A stretch of 64,000 nucleotides of DNA from Penicillus capitatus (Eukaryota > Chlorophyta). Where the stretch lies: NCBI GenBank assembly GCA_965649825.1, contig OZ287703.1:496001-560000 (forward strand), read 5' to 3'. Positions 12,741-24,300 of this stretch are shown one piece after another (position 1 is the first letter of the stretch; every line of letters begins with the position of its first letter). The translations under genes were made by a program, and so were the position numbers. The notes beneath the pieces are model-generated. The model was not told where the DNA came from. It saw only the letters and a program-made list of their open reading frames with translations, and ran no database searches.

Positions 12741-15359
12741 CTTGTGGTTTGGTGATGTTTTTAGGTCAGTTAGGTTAAAGGAAACAAAGTCGGAAAAAAG
12801 CATTAGAGTCCATCAAGGGTACACTCGAACAGATTTGGCCAAAAAACATGTCAGCACGCATTTGCTGTCATGACTCAGGTAGTCGGTCACCGCGTCCATG
12901 ACAGGCGGACTAGAATAGATTTGGGTCGGAACTGGTAACGGAGCGACAGTTCTGTCAGGGGAAGAGAGATGGAGACTTGACTGTGACTGCAGAGAGAACC
13001 TTCATCCTTCATCTGTACAGGGAAGGGTGCACTCTATCACGACATGCCGACACACTGCTGGACGGATATCTACCTTTTGAGCAGGGTAGTGAGCATCTGC
13101 GACAACGGAATCGAACTCTGAGATCGACTCTCCACATGCCTTCTGTTTGGAGGATGCCGTGGCATGTCTGGTGTCCAACCGACCCACAGCATCGTGCCTT
13201 GTTCGTTCGCCGTTCGTGGCGCCGACGGAGGGTCCTGCTGGTGTCTGAGCTACACTGCCCGAAGTCTCTCTGGATTGTCGGCGGAGATGGATTCGCGTGG
13301 AAACCACAATGGGTTAGGATTCTCTGCATCTGATATTCGAGTGTCCGATCCGGCTGCTGTCGTCACACCTTCTACTGGCTCCAGAGCTAGCTCTAAGATC
13401 TCGGGATCATCGACGTCACACGCGAAATGCACATCCCTCGATCATTCAGTGCGCGATACCTTGATTCTTCCTAGACATAAACCTGCACACGACGCAGGTC
13501 ATATCACGTCACCGCACCAAAGTGAGCCGACGCAGCATTACCCGATTCTTTCACACTTCTGACCATCAGATCTCTTCTTCAGTGGCGAGGCATTTGCGAG
13601 ATGGTCACTCCCTATAGAGCTGTCCAGAAGATCCCATCCCCTGCCACTCTAGAGACAGAGTTCCTCGACCACGATCCAATCAGAGTTTCGCAGCAGTCTC
13701 CCTCTCCACGTTACGAATGGCGACCGTCGACGAGGAACGGAGAGTTGAGTGGAGTCCAGCGACCTCGGCCATCGAGAGAGTCTTTGGTTCCCATCGTTTG
13801 TTAACAGACCGTCCATCCATCCATTAAATCAGTCGTTGGTATTTGCACATCGAACGATCCAATTCAATCTAGTGTAACATCGTCTTCATCGACTTCCCCG
13901 CTCCGCCGCGATGCCTGCCACGAGAGGCACCGTTCGCAGAGTGACGTCTCCGCGTGAAGGTGGATAGATGTTCCTAACAGAGTCATACGGATGTGTGACA
14001 TTGTGACCGGGGCAAGAGTGAGAACGGACATGATTCCAGATTTGGGGGTGGGGAATGGGCTTAGAAGATCCAGTATGCGCCTGTTCAGCGAACAGCTGGC
14101 TTCTAGGCAGATTCCACATGAAGTACGACGAACACATGGACCGTCAAACAACACAGAACTGCACAGAAACACATCCTCTGCAGGAACGATCCCCGGACTT
14201 GCGCACCGCACAAGATGCGTCGAAAGCTAATGTCGCCAACAGGATGAAGGAAGACGTCAGCAGTTATCACATGTTGGCTGGTGTTGCAGGCTGAACGACT
14301 CCCACTGCTGCCTTGACACGTGGGAATTGCCAGTCCGGTGGAAGATCGCGTGCTGTCAGATAGGGCTGCTCAGAGGGTCCGAGCGCCACTACGGAATCTT
14401 CCTCTATGCCGCGACCCTGATACCCTGCCGATGTGCGCCAACTGAAATACGTCTGCGTTTGAGTTAAGTTACAGAAGATGACCTTGTCTTGCGTGAGAAG
14501 ATAGTGCATGCCGGCCTTGTCTACTCGCCTTGCAGGACGGCAGCTCTGGGTCTCGATCTATGCCAAAGATTCGCCGTTTCCTCCGTCAGGCGACAGAGCG
14601 CAGACGAACCATAGGACTGCAAGGTGATTAGAAGAAACTTCGCCGCGTTCGGCGCAACGCATCGTACCGCATGCCACATCGCTATTCGAGATTCGCCTCG
14701 TTGGATCTGCATGGTAGATGCGCATGCGGCACGGAAGAACAGACTCGGCAAGACGTTCATTCACGACGACCGAGAACACGAAAACGTGTCGTCACGCTGC
14801 TCAGAGTCCGTACAATTCGGACGGTGGCATCATCGACCGGATGTGTGGGTAGCTCCGCCGGCCGCCAATGGTAGTTCGAGAACACCGCGTCCGGATTCAG
14901 ACGAGGAGACAGCCGGTCTGTCGCTTGCAAACCTCGGTCGCTGCTAAACGGAGGACCTCAGCGGACGTTTTGCGTGCGTTCTGTCCATCCTTCCGAACGG
15001 AGGCGTAGTTTGGGATGCCGATTGTTCCCTCGGGGATGCGCCCGCTGTTAGAGCAGCCGCCGTGGACACCCCGAGCAGCGTTCATTTCCTTCTCCGCGCG
15101 ACCTCAAACGTTCGTGCAGGCGACAGACATGCCCGTCCGCGGCGGCGTAGATCGTTTAAGTCTGAGGCGTGTTGTTGGCGGAGATCTTTTTGTTTGCCAC
15201 CGTGAACAGCGGCAGACGACTCTTTAGTTTGTAGGGCGTAAGCGATTCTCGGTTGCTGCGGCACCAGAGAGAAATGGAAACAAGCGACTGCATCCTTGCA
15301 TCCGGGCGGTCGGCTTAGTCCTTGTGAATGGAAGGTAGAGCCCATTTCTCTTTCACAGT

Positions 15360-15500
15360 GACCGCGCAAGGTGGTCGACCGTGTTTCGTTTCGCAGGGAA
15401 ACTGCCTCGCTTCGTGCTGGGAGGAGAATGGTCGCCAACCGCCGGGCAGATGCGCGCCCGCCAGAGAAAGTCACATCGTGCCTGTTCCCAAATGAGAGCG
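15360..15500 (+). repeat. Diverged dispersed repeat B, copy 2
   Basis: Partner of 12590-12740. The shared landmarks are GCGCAAGG, GGGAGGAGAATGGTC-CCAACC and a downstream GTCACATCG. Same orientation. Confidence 0.45.
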
Positions 15501-15665
15501 CGATGATCCTGCAGAGCTTTCCATGCAGCACCAGCTGCTGGGTCGCGGTTAACGGATGCGACGGAATTGAAAAGTGCGGCTGTCAGCAAACGAGGCAGTG
15601 ACGAATCCGGATACGTCGCTTCGAGTTTGCTGTCCGGATCAAGAACGCTAACTGTAGCTGCGTGG

Positions 15666-15672
15666 TATAAAT
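15666..15672 (+). promoter_or_regulatory. TATA box of the 15762 gene
   Basis: TATAAAT lies 90 bases before the ATG at 15762, followed by a pyrimidine-rich leader. Spacing suits a TATA promoter with a leader of about 60 nt. Confidence 0.5.
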
Positions 15673-15761
15673 TCGAGCAGGATTATCGATCGCTGCCATT
15701 TCTTTTTACGCGTTTGTGTCTTCTGTCTCTTCGAGGTTCTTCGAACTCAGTCTCGAGCACC

Positions 15762-16289
15762 ATGTCTGCCAACGCAGCTCTGTTCGTCTTCGCTGCTATT
15801 CTCTGCCTCCACGCAGCAAGATCCCGTCTACCCCAGCAACCCTCGATGACAAGTGTTTGGTGTTCTGGCAGGCGACTGCCTACCGCCCCGCCATGGAGTT
15901 GGTCGCTGACGAAGATGGCCACGTCGTCGGCAAGCCGTTCTTGAAAACTGGCATCGCCAATCAACGTATGGCGACCAGCGTAGCGAGAACTCTTGTTTAC
16001 TTGCATGTGCGTGTGAAGTGTTTGATAGGAAGTACGATGGATCACCTGACCGGACGGTTACCATACCGGAACCTGGAGACTGCTTCAACGTAATGTGTAT
16101 TGGGTGTAAGTTGCCAGATCGATTCGGTCAAGTGTCGAATGAGGCTAGCTCTGTGTAGATCACCTTCGAAGATGGGACTTTTATTATCCTACTGGTGAAT
16201 GCAATGGATACTCTGAGCTGTATCCCATCATACCCGCGTCTGACTGGATGATAGGCGGATGCTTCCTTTCCGCTAAAGAGGTCGCCTAA
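15762..16289 (+). CDS. Small Cys-containing protein, possibly secreted, unknown family
   Basis: Exons chain cleanly through two 53-nt GT-AG introns (15966-16018 and 16106-16158) to TAA at 16287-16289. The mature part includes DDKCLVFWQATAYRPAMEL, then PEPGDCFNVMCIG, YYPTGECNGYSEL and WMIGGCFLSAKEVA, with five cysteines. The first exon is ambiguous. The ATG frame gives a signal-peptide-like start (MSANAALFVFAAILCLHA) but is one base out of register with the mature frame. Either a base is missing there (frameshift or sequence error), or a 35-nt intron with a pyrimidine-rich end is removed (15782-15816), which would delete the hydrophobic segment. A TATA box sits upstream. Family not recognised; a secreted or wall protein is a guess. 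Confidence 0.6.
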
Positions 16290-16689
16290 AAAACGAAGCC
16301 GATCGCATTCTTTCCGATCTAAGTTCTGGAGATTTTGCATGACTCTCTGGAACAATCCGGTTACCTTTGAATGTTCGATTTACTGAACATCGCAGCCGTT
16401 TTTTGAACTCGTCTCGTGACGCATGCCCTTTCCAACGATCATGCGTACGAATTCGGACTGCTAAGATAAGAGTGAATGCGCACGGCTCGAGAAGATGAGT
16501 AGACGGTGGCGCTGGATACCGCTGAGGCTTGGCAAATACATGTTACACAAGAGGTGAGAAGATCTTTAACATAAGACAATCGAGATGCTGAAGAAGCTCG
16601 TAACAACAGCATCCGATTTTCTGTCATCGTCCGTGGCCTTACGATGGCGTTCACGACGGCCGCACACATCGAAGACAGATTTGGCTCCT

Positions 16690-17400
16690 GAACTACTATT
16701 GCATACGAGCGACCGACTTTGCCATCTGGTCTTTCTGGTAATACTCCACTCTGGCCTTTATGTACATCAAGAAACTCTCCAACTGCCGTGTTTCCTTCCG
16801 GGGCAGATGTCTCAACGCTCCGCTCCGCTCGTTATGACAAAGCAAACGCAGCTGTTTGTGGATTCGGATAGAACAAGAGTGCATGGATGCCTCGTTTGTC
16901 AAATCATGTTGCTGCTTTAACAAGCCAAATGCAGCGTGTGCTCAGTCCATTGACGTCGACCTACATTACAGAGATATCTCAGCTGAACTCTTGGGAAATC
17001 GTCAGATGCTTTGGAGGACAATGGGAAAATGATGCGGTACTCGGCCTCAACGAATGCCTTGATTTCAGGGCACTCATCTGAATTTCGTTTTCCAAGGCGA
17101 TCGAAGGGAACGCCAGAACAACTGATTTCCGCGTATCGATAAGATGTCTATCGCGTCTTTCCATTTGCTCTAGGAATGGCAGTGATCCGTCTGAGAAAAC
17201 ATCCCAGATTCATCGATCTCACACATGTGTACAGTAGATGTGGAAACTAGAATGGCAACGACCTGTTCTGAGGTAAGAACGTAGCTGTGTCGGTTCGAAA
17301 CGGCCCTTCAAATCGGATAGCTTCAGACGAAGGTGAGTACGCAAACGATAGAGAGGCTTCCAAGAAAAATGTGTAACCTCAATGAGATGAGATAGGCAGC
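16690..17400 (-). pseudogene. Decayed glutathione-peroxidase-like gene
   Basis: Reading the minus strand, five blocks occur in the order of a plant-type glutathione peroxidase: LKLSDLKGR (about 17300), VVAILVST (about 17250), SVVLAFPS (about 17110), CPEIKAFVEAEYRIIFPL (about 17070-17015) and GEFLD...DGKVGRSYA (about 16775-16700). They lie in different frames. VLAFPS and the following block are one base out of phase, and a stop precedes the last block. The usual catalytic Cys after the NVAS-like position is not seen. I therefore read it as a relic. An alternative is a divergent intact gene with several short introns that I failed to resolve. Confidence 0.35.
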
Positions 17401-18382
17401 AGATAAGACAGAATCTTCGAAACTGAGCGATGCAAACAGAACGCAATGTAACGGAAGCATCAACAGATCTCGCAGTTCTCTGCAACATTATGAAGTAAGC
17501 GTTGTACTAAGACGATAAAGACCTTTGTCTGTGCCCAATCTTCGAGTGCTTGATTCATCTGCGTGTGCGCCGTCTTTTAGGGGCTTCACCGGTTGACAAA
17601 CGCAGTTCAGAGGTTGTTTATGCATGAAACATGCTGTATTAAGTCGAAGCAGAGTCCAGCAGAGTCTGCTGTCATAAAGCAACAACGAGTAGCAAGTGTC
17701 CTCGGGTATAAGTCGTGACATGAAGGTCGAATTACATCCAGTCAGGCACAGATTGCTGTCGTCAGACACTCCGACGTCATCTCAACGCTAGAGAGAATCG
17801 CCCATCGGCGAACAGGATCCAATCCTTGGCTTTGCCCTTCACAGTCTCCAAACGTGGTATTGAAGATGTTAAGAACTCCTTGTATCATCAAGAATGCACC
17901 AGTCTCTTGGTTTGCAATCCGATCCTTCTTAGTCTTGTCATCGTCCATCAGCACGAAGCTCCTTCCACTAGCAAGACTCCGTCGCGTTTTCTTCGTTCCT
18001 GCAAAACGTAACTGAAGGCAACTGTCGACATTGTCGAGGTAAGGTGTCACTTCATTTCGAGTCCTGGTAGATGACGCGATTCCTCGTGCTCAGCACGGAC
18101 TGATATTTTAATCAGCGTGAGGTTACCGTGCGCATTTTCTCCCGATATCGATCGTGCAACGACGCTCTTTGCTTAAAACCAACACACAAAAGGTGAGGAA
18201 CAAAGTATTCGCTATTAGATATTGGCGGCACGTCTTTTTTTTCTGTGGATTCCGCGTTCGCCTGTGCGAGCCATCTTAAAATGTCGCGGCGACCATGTCT
18301 CATGCGTCGAGCATTTCACGCTCTCCCGCGACTCGTCGCTCCTTCTTTCCCATCTTAACGCGACGCGTGGTGTTAGGTTAAG
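17401..18382. other. Intergenic region upstream of the giant gene
   Basis: Short frames only. A minus-strand frame at 17742-18050 (with MDDDKTKKDRIANQETGAF) looks somewhat protein-like but has no recognisable family. An in-frame TAG sits seven bases before the giant gene's ATG, which fixes that start unless there is a 5' intron. No TATA box was identified. Confidence 0.4.
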
Positions 18383-21300
18383 ATGGAAGCAACCTCAAAA
18401 TGGTTCGAACTATCAGTGCTCCAAGAAGCGCTGAGGGGTTTTCTCGACGGGACAGATGACAACGCCTTCGAGTACATTCGCTCGGCAATTGACGCCATTT
18501 TAAATCGCGGGGCCGTCGAAACAAAGGAAACTAGTCTAACGGACGCTGGAGCGGCTGCATTTTTCAAGTGCATCGTTCTAACATATGTTGTTAAGATCTT
18601 CAAAACGAAAACAATCGCTTGTGGTCCATTGGCCCGCATCTTAGACTGGTTTGTGACGAACGTATCTTCCGAACAGAGACGCCTCCTCTATGAAGTCCTC
18701 TTCTACCAAAAACAATACGATGCTTCAACACTTGGGGTGGCGATTGTCGTGAAGACGAAGGGGGCGAAAATGAAGCTGCAAGGATATATTAAGCAGTCCA
18801 GCCCTGAAGTCCTTCTCAAACTGCTTTCTATCAGAAACTTAACAAACCAAGAAACCGAGGCTGTTCTTAATCTTCTGCTTTGTGCCATCAAAAGAGATTC
18901 AGATAACGATGAGAGCATGGTGTCTTCAAGTCTACAGGCCGGCTGGAGCATTGAGAACGAAATAGTCGCTTCCAAAGAGCTCTTGTCCCTGTTCCTCAAT
19001 CGTTCACTAATCTCAGACACGCCTCATGGAAACACCAGTGCAGAAATTACCGAGGAGATCCAAGCGGATGGACAGATCGATGTGTCCCAACACGATAGTG
19101 AATCGAAGGAAGATCAGGAGGCAGATCATGGACGTGAGTCAATTCCTGACACAATCCTTGTGACTGCTATGAACACCTGTTCATCTGAGGAGGCCTTTTC
19201 TGCATTTCTTTCCAACCTTAACACGCTTTACAATGGATCTCTCGTTCTCAAAAAACAACAACTCCATAGAATCCTAGAAAAAATGTTGTCTTTAGAGGAG
19301 GTGGACGCCTCTGCCTTTCTGCTTGGGGGAGTGAAATCTGAACTAGTTGACAATGTGGCCCTTTTTTCTGACATTGCCGAGTATCTGTTTGCAGCACCTG
19401 TTCTGTATCTCACTAGTCCAGTATTGTCCTTCGACAATATCTGTGGATTGATTTCTCTTTGTGCCGAACGCATTGTTTCAGAAACACCATTGAGTTTTCC
19501 TGATGTTTTTAGTGTTTTTGTTGAACATTCTGAAGTCAAAGATGGGAATAATCAGTGGATCTGTGAACGTGTACACCTTTTGTCGCTGTTCCTTTCAGAT
19601 GAAACGGAGTCTGTCGCTGCGTCGAGCATCAGTGAAGCTTTTGTTGAATCGTTGTTTGCCGCGTTTCTAACCCTAGAAGATCAAATGCACTGGGAAGATG
19701 AGGAAAATCTCCATTTCGATGTGTTTGCTGATCTTACAACAATAGTTGAATACTGCCACAAGAACGCATCTTTTCCTGTCTTTTCCAGCATTTTAAAGGT
19801 TTCTCAGCTGAATATTGATGTGTTTGGCAAAATCTCGAACAAGTTCTGCTCACCTGGAATGCTGCACAGATGGGGCAATCAGCCCGATAAAGAGGATGTG
19901 ATCGCTCTTCTGGAGCTTTGCAAAGTACCTCATACTGAAAGTGTTAAGTGGCTCCTAATGGCATTGGAATCTCTCCTCAAGTCCGAAGCCGGGTGCAATG
20001 AAATACGCAATTCTCAAACAAGCGATGATGATTGGATCAAAGTGTGCGGAACGATGCTCGACAAATCTTCTAAGGAGTCAGTTGCCACTAAGGCAGTACC
20101 AGCTGTAGTCCGCCTCACAAGTACCCTCGACAAAGACAAGTGTCGCCATCCGATCAATGCCCTGATGTCAGAGATCGAGCAACTACTGTGTACTGAACTC
20201 CCAGCAGAAGATTTTGCTCAATTTGTAGCCGTGTTGGCTAAGGAGTCCATGAATCTCCTAGAAGAAGTCGTTGCAGCAGCATGCAGTGCAGCAGCTGGGA
20301 TAGAGCGCATTGAAGAGATCCAATTCTTCTCCCACCTGTTGACCAATCTCACCGATGCTCCCAGCGAAGGAACAGAACCACTTAAAACTGTTCTCCTCTC
20401 TGCACTCGGCGAGCTCTTTGGCCTGATGCATGAATGCGATGGAAAAGGGAAAGTAGATTCGTTGATGGAGCTGATCTGTTTCATCCTCGAGGACAGAAAC
20501 TCTCTAGTCCACAAAGAGGAAGCTCGTCCATCCGACAAGGACGATGGCGCCATACCATCGTTCTCTTCTGCGAGATTCCCAGCTGGCCAAGGTATCCAGT
20601 CAGAGACTGCATCCCTGACGGACCTGAGGAGGATAATCGAGACCTTCGAGCGACCCAACCTGTCTCTGGAGAGCAGCGACCTGCGCAACGCCGTGCTGCA
20701 GACGTATACGCCTCCGTGCGAGGAAAAGGAAGAAGAAGATGGCACAGCCAAATCCAAAGAGAGCCGTTCCATGATCCTGACCGCCACGACCGAAGAGAAC
20801 ATCGCAATGGTCCAAGAGGTTGTCGCCGATGGCAACCCTGTTCTGCTGATCGGATCCACCGGTGTGGGGAAGACAGCGACACTCACGGAGGTGTGTCGCC
20901 GCAGAGGAGTGAAGTTCGTTCGGATCAACATGTCGTTCAATCTCACTCCCGAAGACTTTCTGGCGAAGATGACGGTGAGCAGCAGCGGCGAGATCGTCCA
21001 GGAGCTCCAGCCGTTTGCCAAGAGCTTCAAAAACGGCGTCTGGGTTCTGCTCGACGAGATGAACCTGGCCGAGGAGGGCGCTCTGAAGGTCGTCATCGAT
21101 GCGATGGAGTCCGGAGAGATAACCGTCTGCGACCAGAGCTCCGCCCTGTCCTCCACCGCCGTCATCAAGAAGCACCAAGACTTCCGTCTGTTTGCCGCCC
21201 AGAACCCCTGGCAGGCGGGCAAGAGGGAGCGCCTCAGCGACGCCTTCATGTCCCAGTTCTCCATCATGCACTTCAAGGAGCTCCCCAGAGACGAGTGGAG

Positions 21301-24300
21301 GGAGATCGTCGAGAAGAAGATCGCCGAGGGAAGAGACAACAACCCGAAGCTGATTCGAAAACTGGCTAAGCAGATGACGGACTTCCACTGCGACGTCAGA
21401 GAGAGGATCGCAGAGGGCTGCTCCGAGAAGGGAAGCTACGCGACGATCACCAACCGCGAGCTGCTGATGTGGACGGACATGGTTCTGGCCGAGGAGGAAC
21501 TCGTCCAGGCAGAAGAGAAGCTGGGCGACCACGCGTGGCTGATCTACGGATGCCGTTTTCGAGGCGACGGACGGCAGCTGGTCAGGAAGGTCATCGGCGA
21601 TCGCAAACTGACCTTCAGCTCTGCGGCGGCTAGGCTCGAAGACGCGATCGAGAGGTTCGCCAGGATCCAGGGACCATGTCTCAAGAAGGACGTCACACTC
21701 GTGGACCAGTTCTGGACAGCCCACTTCTCCAGCGAGCCGTTTCCGGACGGGGATGCCAGGAAGGCGTTCGATGCATGCGCCGGCGTCCACAGATCAGTGC
21801 TGAGGAAGATCCAGAGCGCCGAATTCATGAAGACGTTCGGCGTCTACACCACGTTCTCGGAGTCCTGGCTGGCCAAGTGGATCGCAGGCGCCTTGGAGAA
21901 TCGCCTGTTGGGGACCGACGCTTCAACAGGACTGGGACGGCTGGGAGCAGAGATATACTGCTCAAGGATCAGACACGGCCAGGCAAGGAGCGATGTCTTC
22001 GATGTCTTCGCGAAGCACTTCGACCTCGACCTCGGGGGTGTGCCACCGATGATATCTTCCGTTCCCGAGATGCCCGTCGTCCTCAGCGATCAGATGTGCC
22101 AGCACCTCGTCTCCGTGGCGGAGGCCGTTCGCAGCGAGCAGCCCGTCCTGATAGAGGGAACAGCCGGTTCAGGCAAGACCTGTCTTGGAAAGGTCATCGC
22201 CTTTCTCCTGGGAAACCACTACGAGCAGGTCACCCTCACTCAGGAGAGCGAGCCGTCCGCGATGCTCGGAGAGTGCCTGCCGAGCAGCAGTCCCGTCGGC
22301 GAGGGCATCGTGCAGTGGAGGGACGGTCCGCTGACCAGGGCCTTCGTCCAGGGCAGCGTCTGCATCGTGGACAACGTCGGCCAGGCCGAGCCGGTCCTGC
22401 AGGAGAGGATCAATCCGGTGCTGGAGTCCCCAAAGGTGCTGTGCCTGACAGAGAGGGGAGACACGGAGGCGCTGAGGTGTCGCGTGCTTGCGGACGGAAC
22501 GTGGTCGAGCACTCCTGGACCGGCCAGAGGCTTCCAGTTCATCGCCACCTTCACGCCCAAGGGCGTCGCCGCCAGGGGAATGGACAGCCTGTCCAAGGAG
22601 CTCACGGCCGCCCTGTTCAACCGCTTCGTCACCATCCACATCGACGATCCCGCAGGCGGACCGGACGACGAGTTCCGCGGGGCGCTGGAGGCGATGGTCC
22701 GCTGCTGTCTGCCGAGGGATCGCTGCGAGGCATCGCTCAACGCGATCTCGGACTACTGTCTGAGGATCAGACGCTTCGTGTCGAAGAGCACCCAGATGTT
22801 CGTGTCCTTCAGGGATTTTGCCACCCTGATCGACGTCGCGACCGTGCTGATGATCCGGAGGCCGGAGGTGGAAGACCAGGTCGCCCTGCACTGCGCGATG
22901 ACGGTCGCGTTCGCCGCCCAGATGAGGGACGGCGACCTGAGGCGCTCTCTGTGTGCCGAGATGGGATGTCCGAGCGGTGCGCTCGGCCAGCTGAGACTGC
23001 TCGATCGCTTCGACGTGAGCTCCGATCTGGTGCTCACCGAGTCGAGGAAGGCGCACGCGCAGGCGGTGCTCCTGGGTGCCTTTGTCAACAAGCCAGTGCT
23101 GCTCGAAGGAAAGCCGGCCGTCGGGAAGACGTCTCTGGTGCAGGGCCTGAAGGGATTCGGAGGCGCCGACAAGTCGGTGAGGGTGCTGAGCAACAGCGAC
23201 ACGACCATCATCCAGGACTACTTCGGAACCTGGATCCCGTCGGACAGCGGATTCTCCTTCCAGAAGGGGATCCTCGTCCAGGCGATGGAGGGCGGCGACT
23301 GGTTCATCTCCGACGAGTTCAATCTGGCCCCCGTCGCCGTGATCGCGGCGCTGATGCCGTTCCTGGAGGGGAACTGCACCGTCCAGATTCCCGGAAGCGA
23401 CATGAGGGTGAGCGTCCATCCTGACTTCAGGTTCTTCGCCACACAGAATCCGTCTCGCGGCGGGAACGACGGCAGGAAGCAGCTGCCGATCACCGTGCGG
23501 AACCGCTTCCTGGCAGTCGACGTGGAGGACTTCCCCCGTGACGAGCTGCAAGAGATCGTCAGAGACAAGTTCAGAGGCGGACGATACGAGGGGATCGCGG
23601 AGGAGATGGATTCCCAGGCTCTGGCGGAGCTCTACTTCGCATCTGCCGACGGACTCCGTCTGACCATGAGAGACATCGTCAAGATCGTGCGCAGATACAA
23701 GATGCTGAAGGACGATGGGCGGCAGAGCGTGACTTGGGCAGGGGCGACGATGTCGTTGCTGGGTCCTCGGGCGACCACGAAGGAGGAGACGGCCAGGCTG
23801 ATGCATCTGATCGAGTCCAGCTTCGGATCCGACGGCGTCTCCGAGGCGGAGGCGTGTGTAAGGAAGTACATCAAGCAGGAACGCAATGGCGTGAGCTTTT
23901 CCCAAGGACACCTCCATGTCTTCTTCCCTGGATTCAAACTCAACAACAGTCCTCTGTGGAGAGGCAGCCGTTCACGACGTCGGCCTCCTGCCGTCTTCCA
24001 AGACAAGTTGGTCGATCTGGCCTTTGCCATGAAGGCCAAAGAGCCAGTGCTCCTCTTCGGAGAATCTGCGTTCAAGACCGAACTCATGAAGACGTGGCTG
24101 GAGCTGTCGGGAATGACGGAGAGCGTGCAGCGAGTCCACTTAACGTCACAGTCTGAAGCGACGGACCTCATTGGCCAAGTGCAATTGGTATCCTTCGTGG
24201 AAGTTCTCGAAAACCTGGCTTCGACTGGAGACTTCATCCTCTCTTACCTGGTTCGCCAATTGACAACAAAGTCAAAATCGCCTACAGAGGCACTGAAGAA

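Larger units (their letters stand above)
6638..15660. other. Gene-poor interval, about 9 kb
   Basis: Only short frames are present on both strands. None shows a recognisable domain and none could be chained through short introns into a known protein. Two pairs of diverged repeats and two weakly coding-looking frames inside it are listed separately. The contrast with the packed genes after 44.9 kb is strong. Decayed mobile elements or dead genes are possible, but I could not identify any transposase, reverse transcriptase or terminal repeat. Confidence 0.5.

Noticed and set aside
13601-13680. Local resemblance (KIPSPATLE) to the small Cys gene at 15820
   Set aside because: The match is only a few codons long and flanking sequence does not align.
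22169-23917. Long minus-strand frame (582 codons) and plus-strand frame shadow at 21676-23424
   Set aside because: They lie fully antisense or out of frame to the AAA2-AAA3 coding region and result from its GC-rich codon use; the sense frame has clear Walker motifs.
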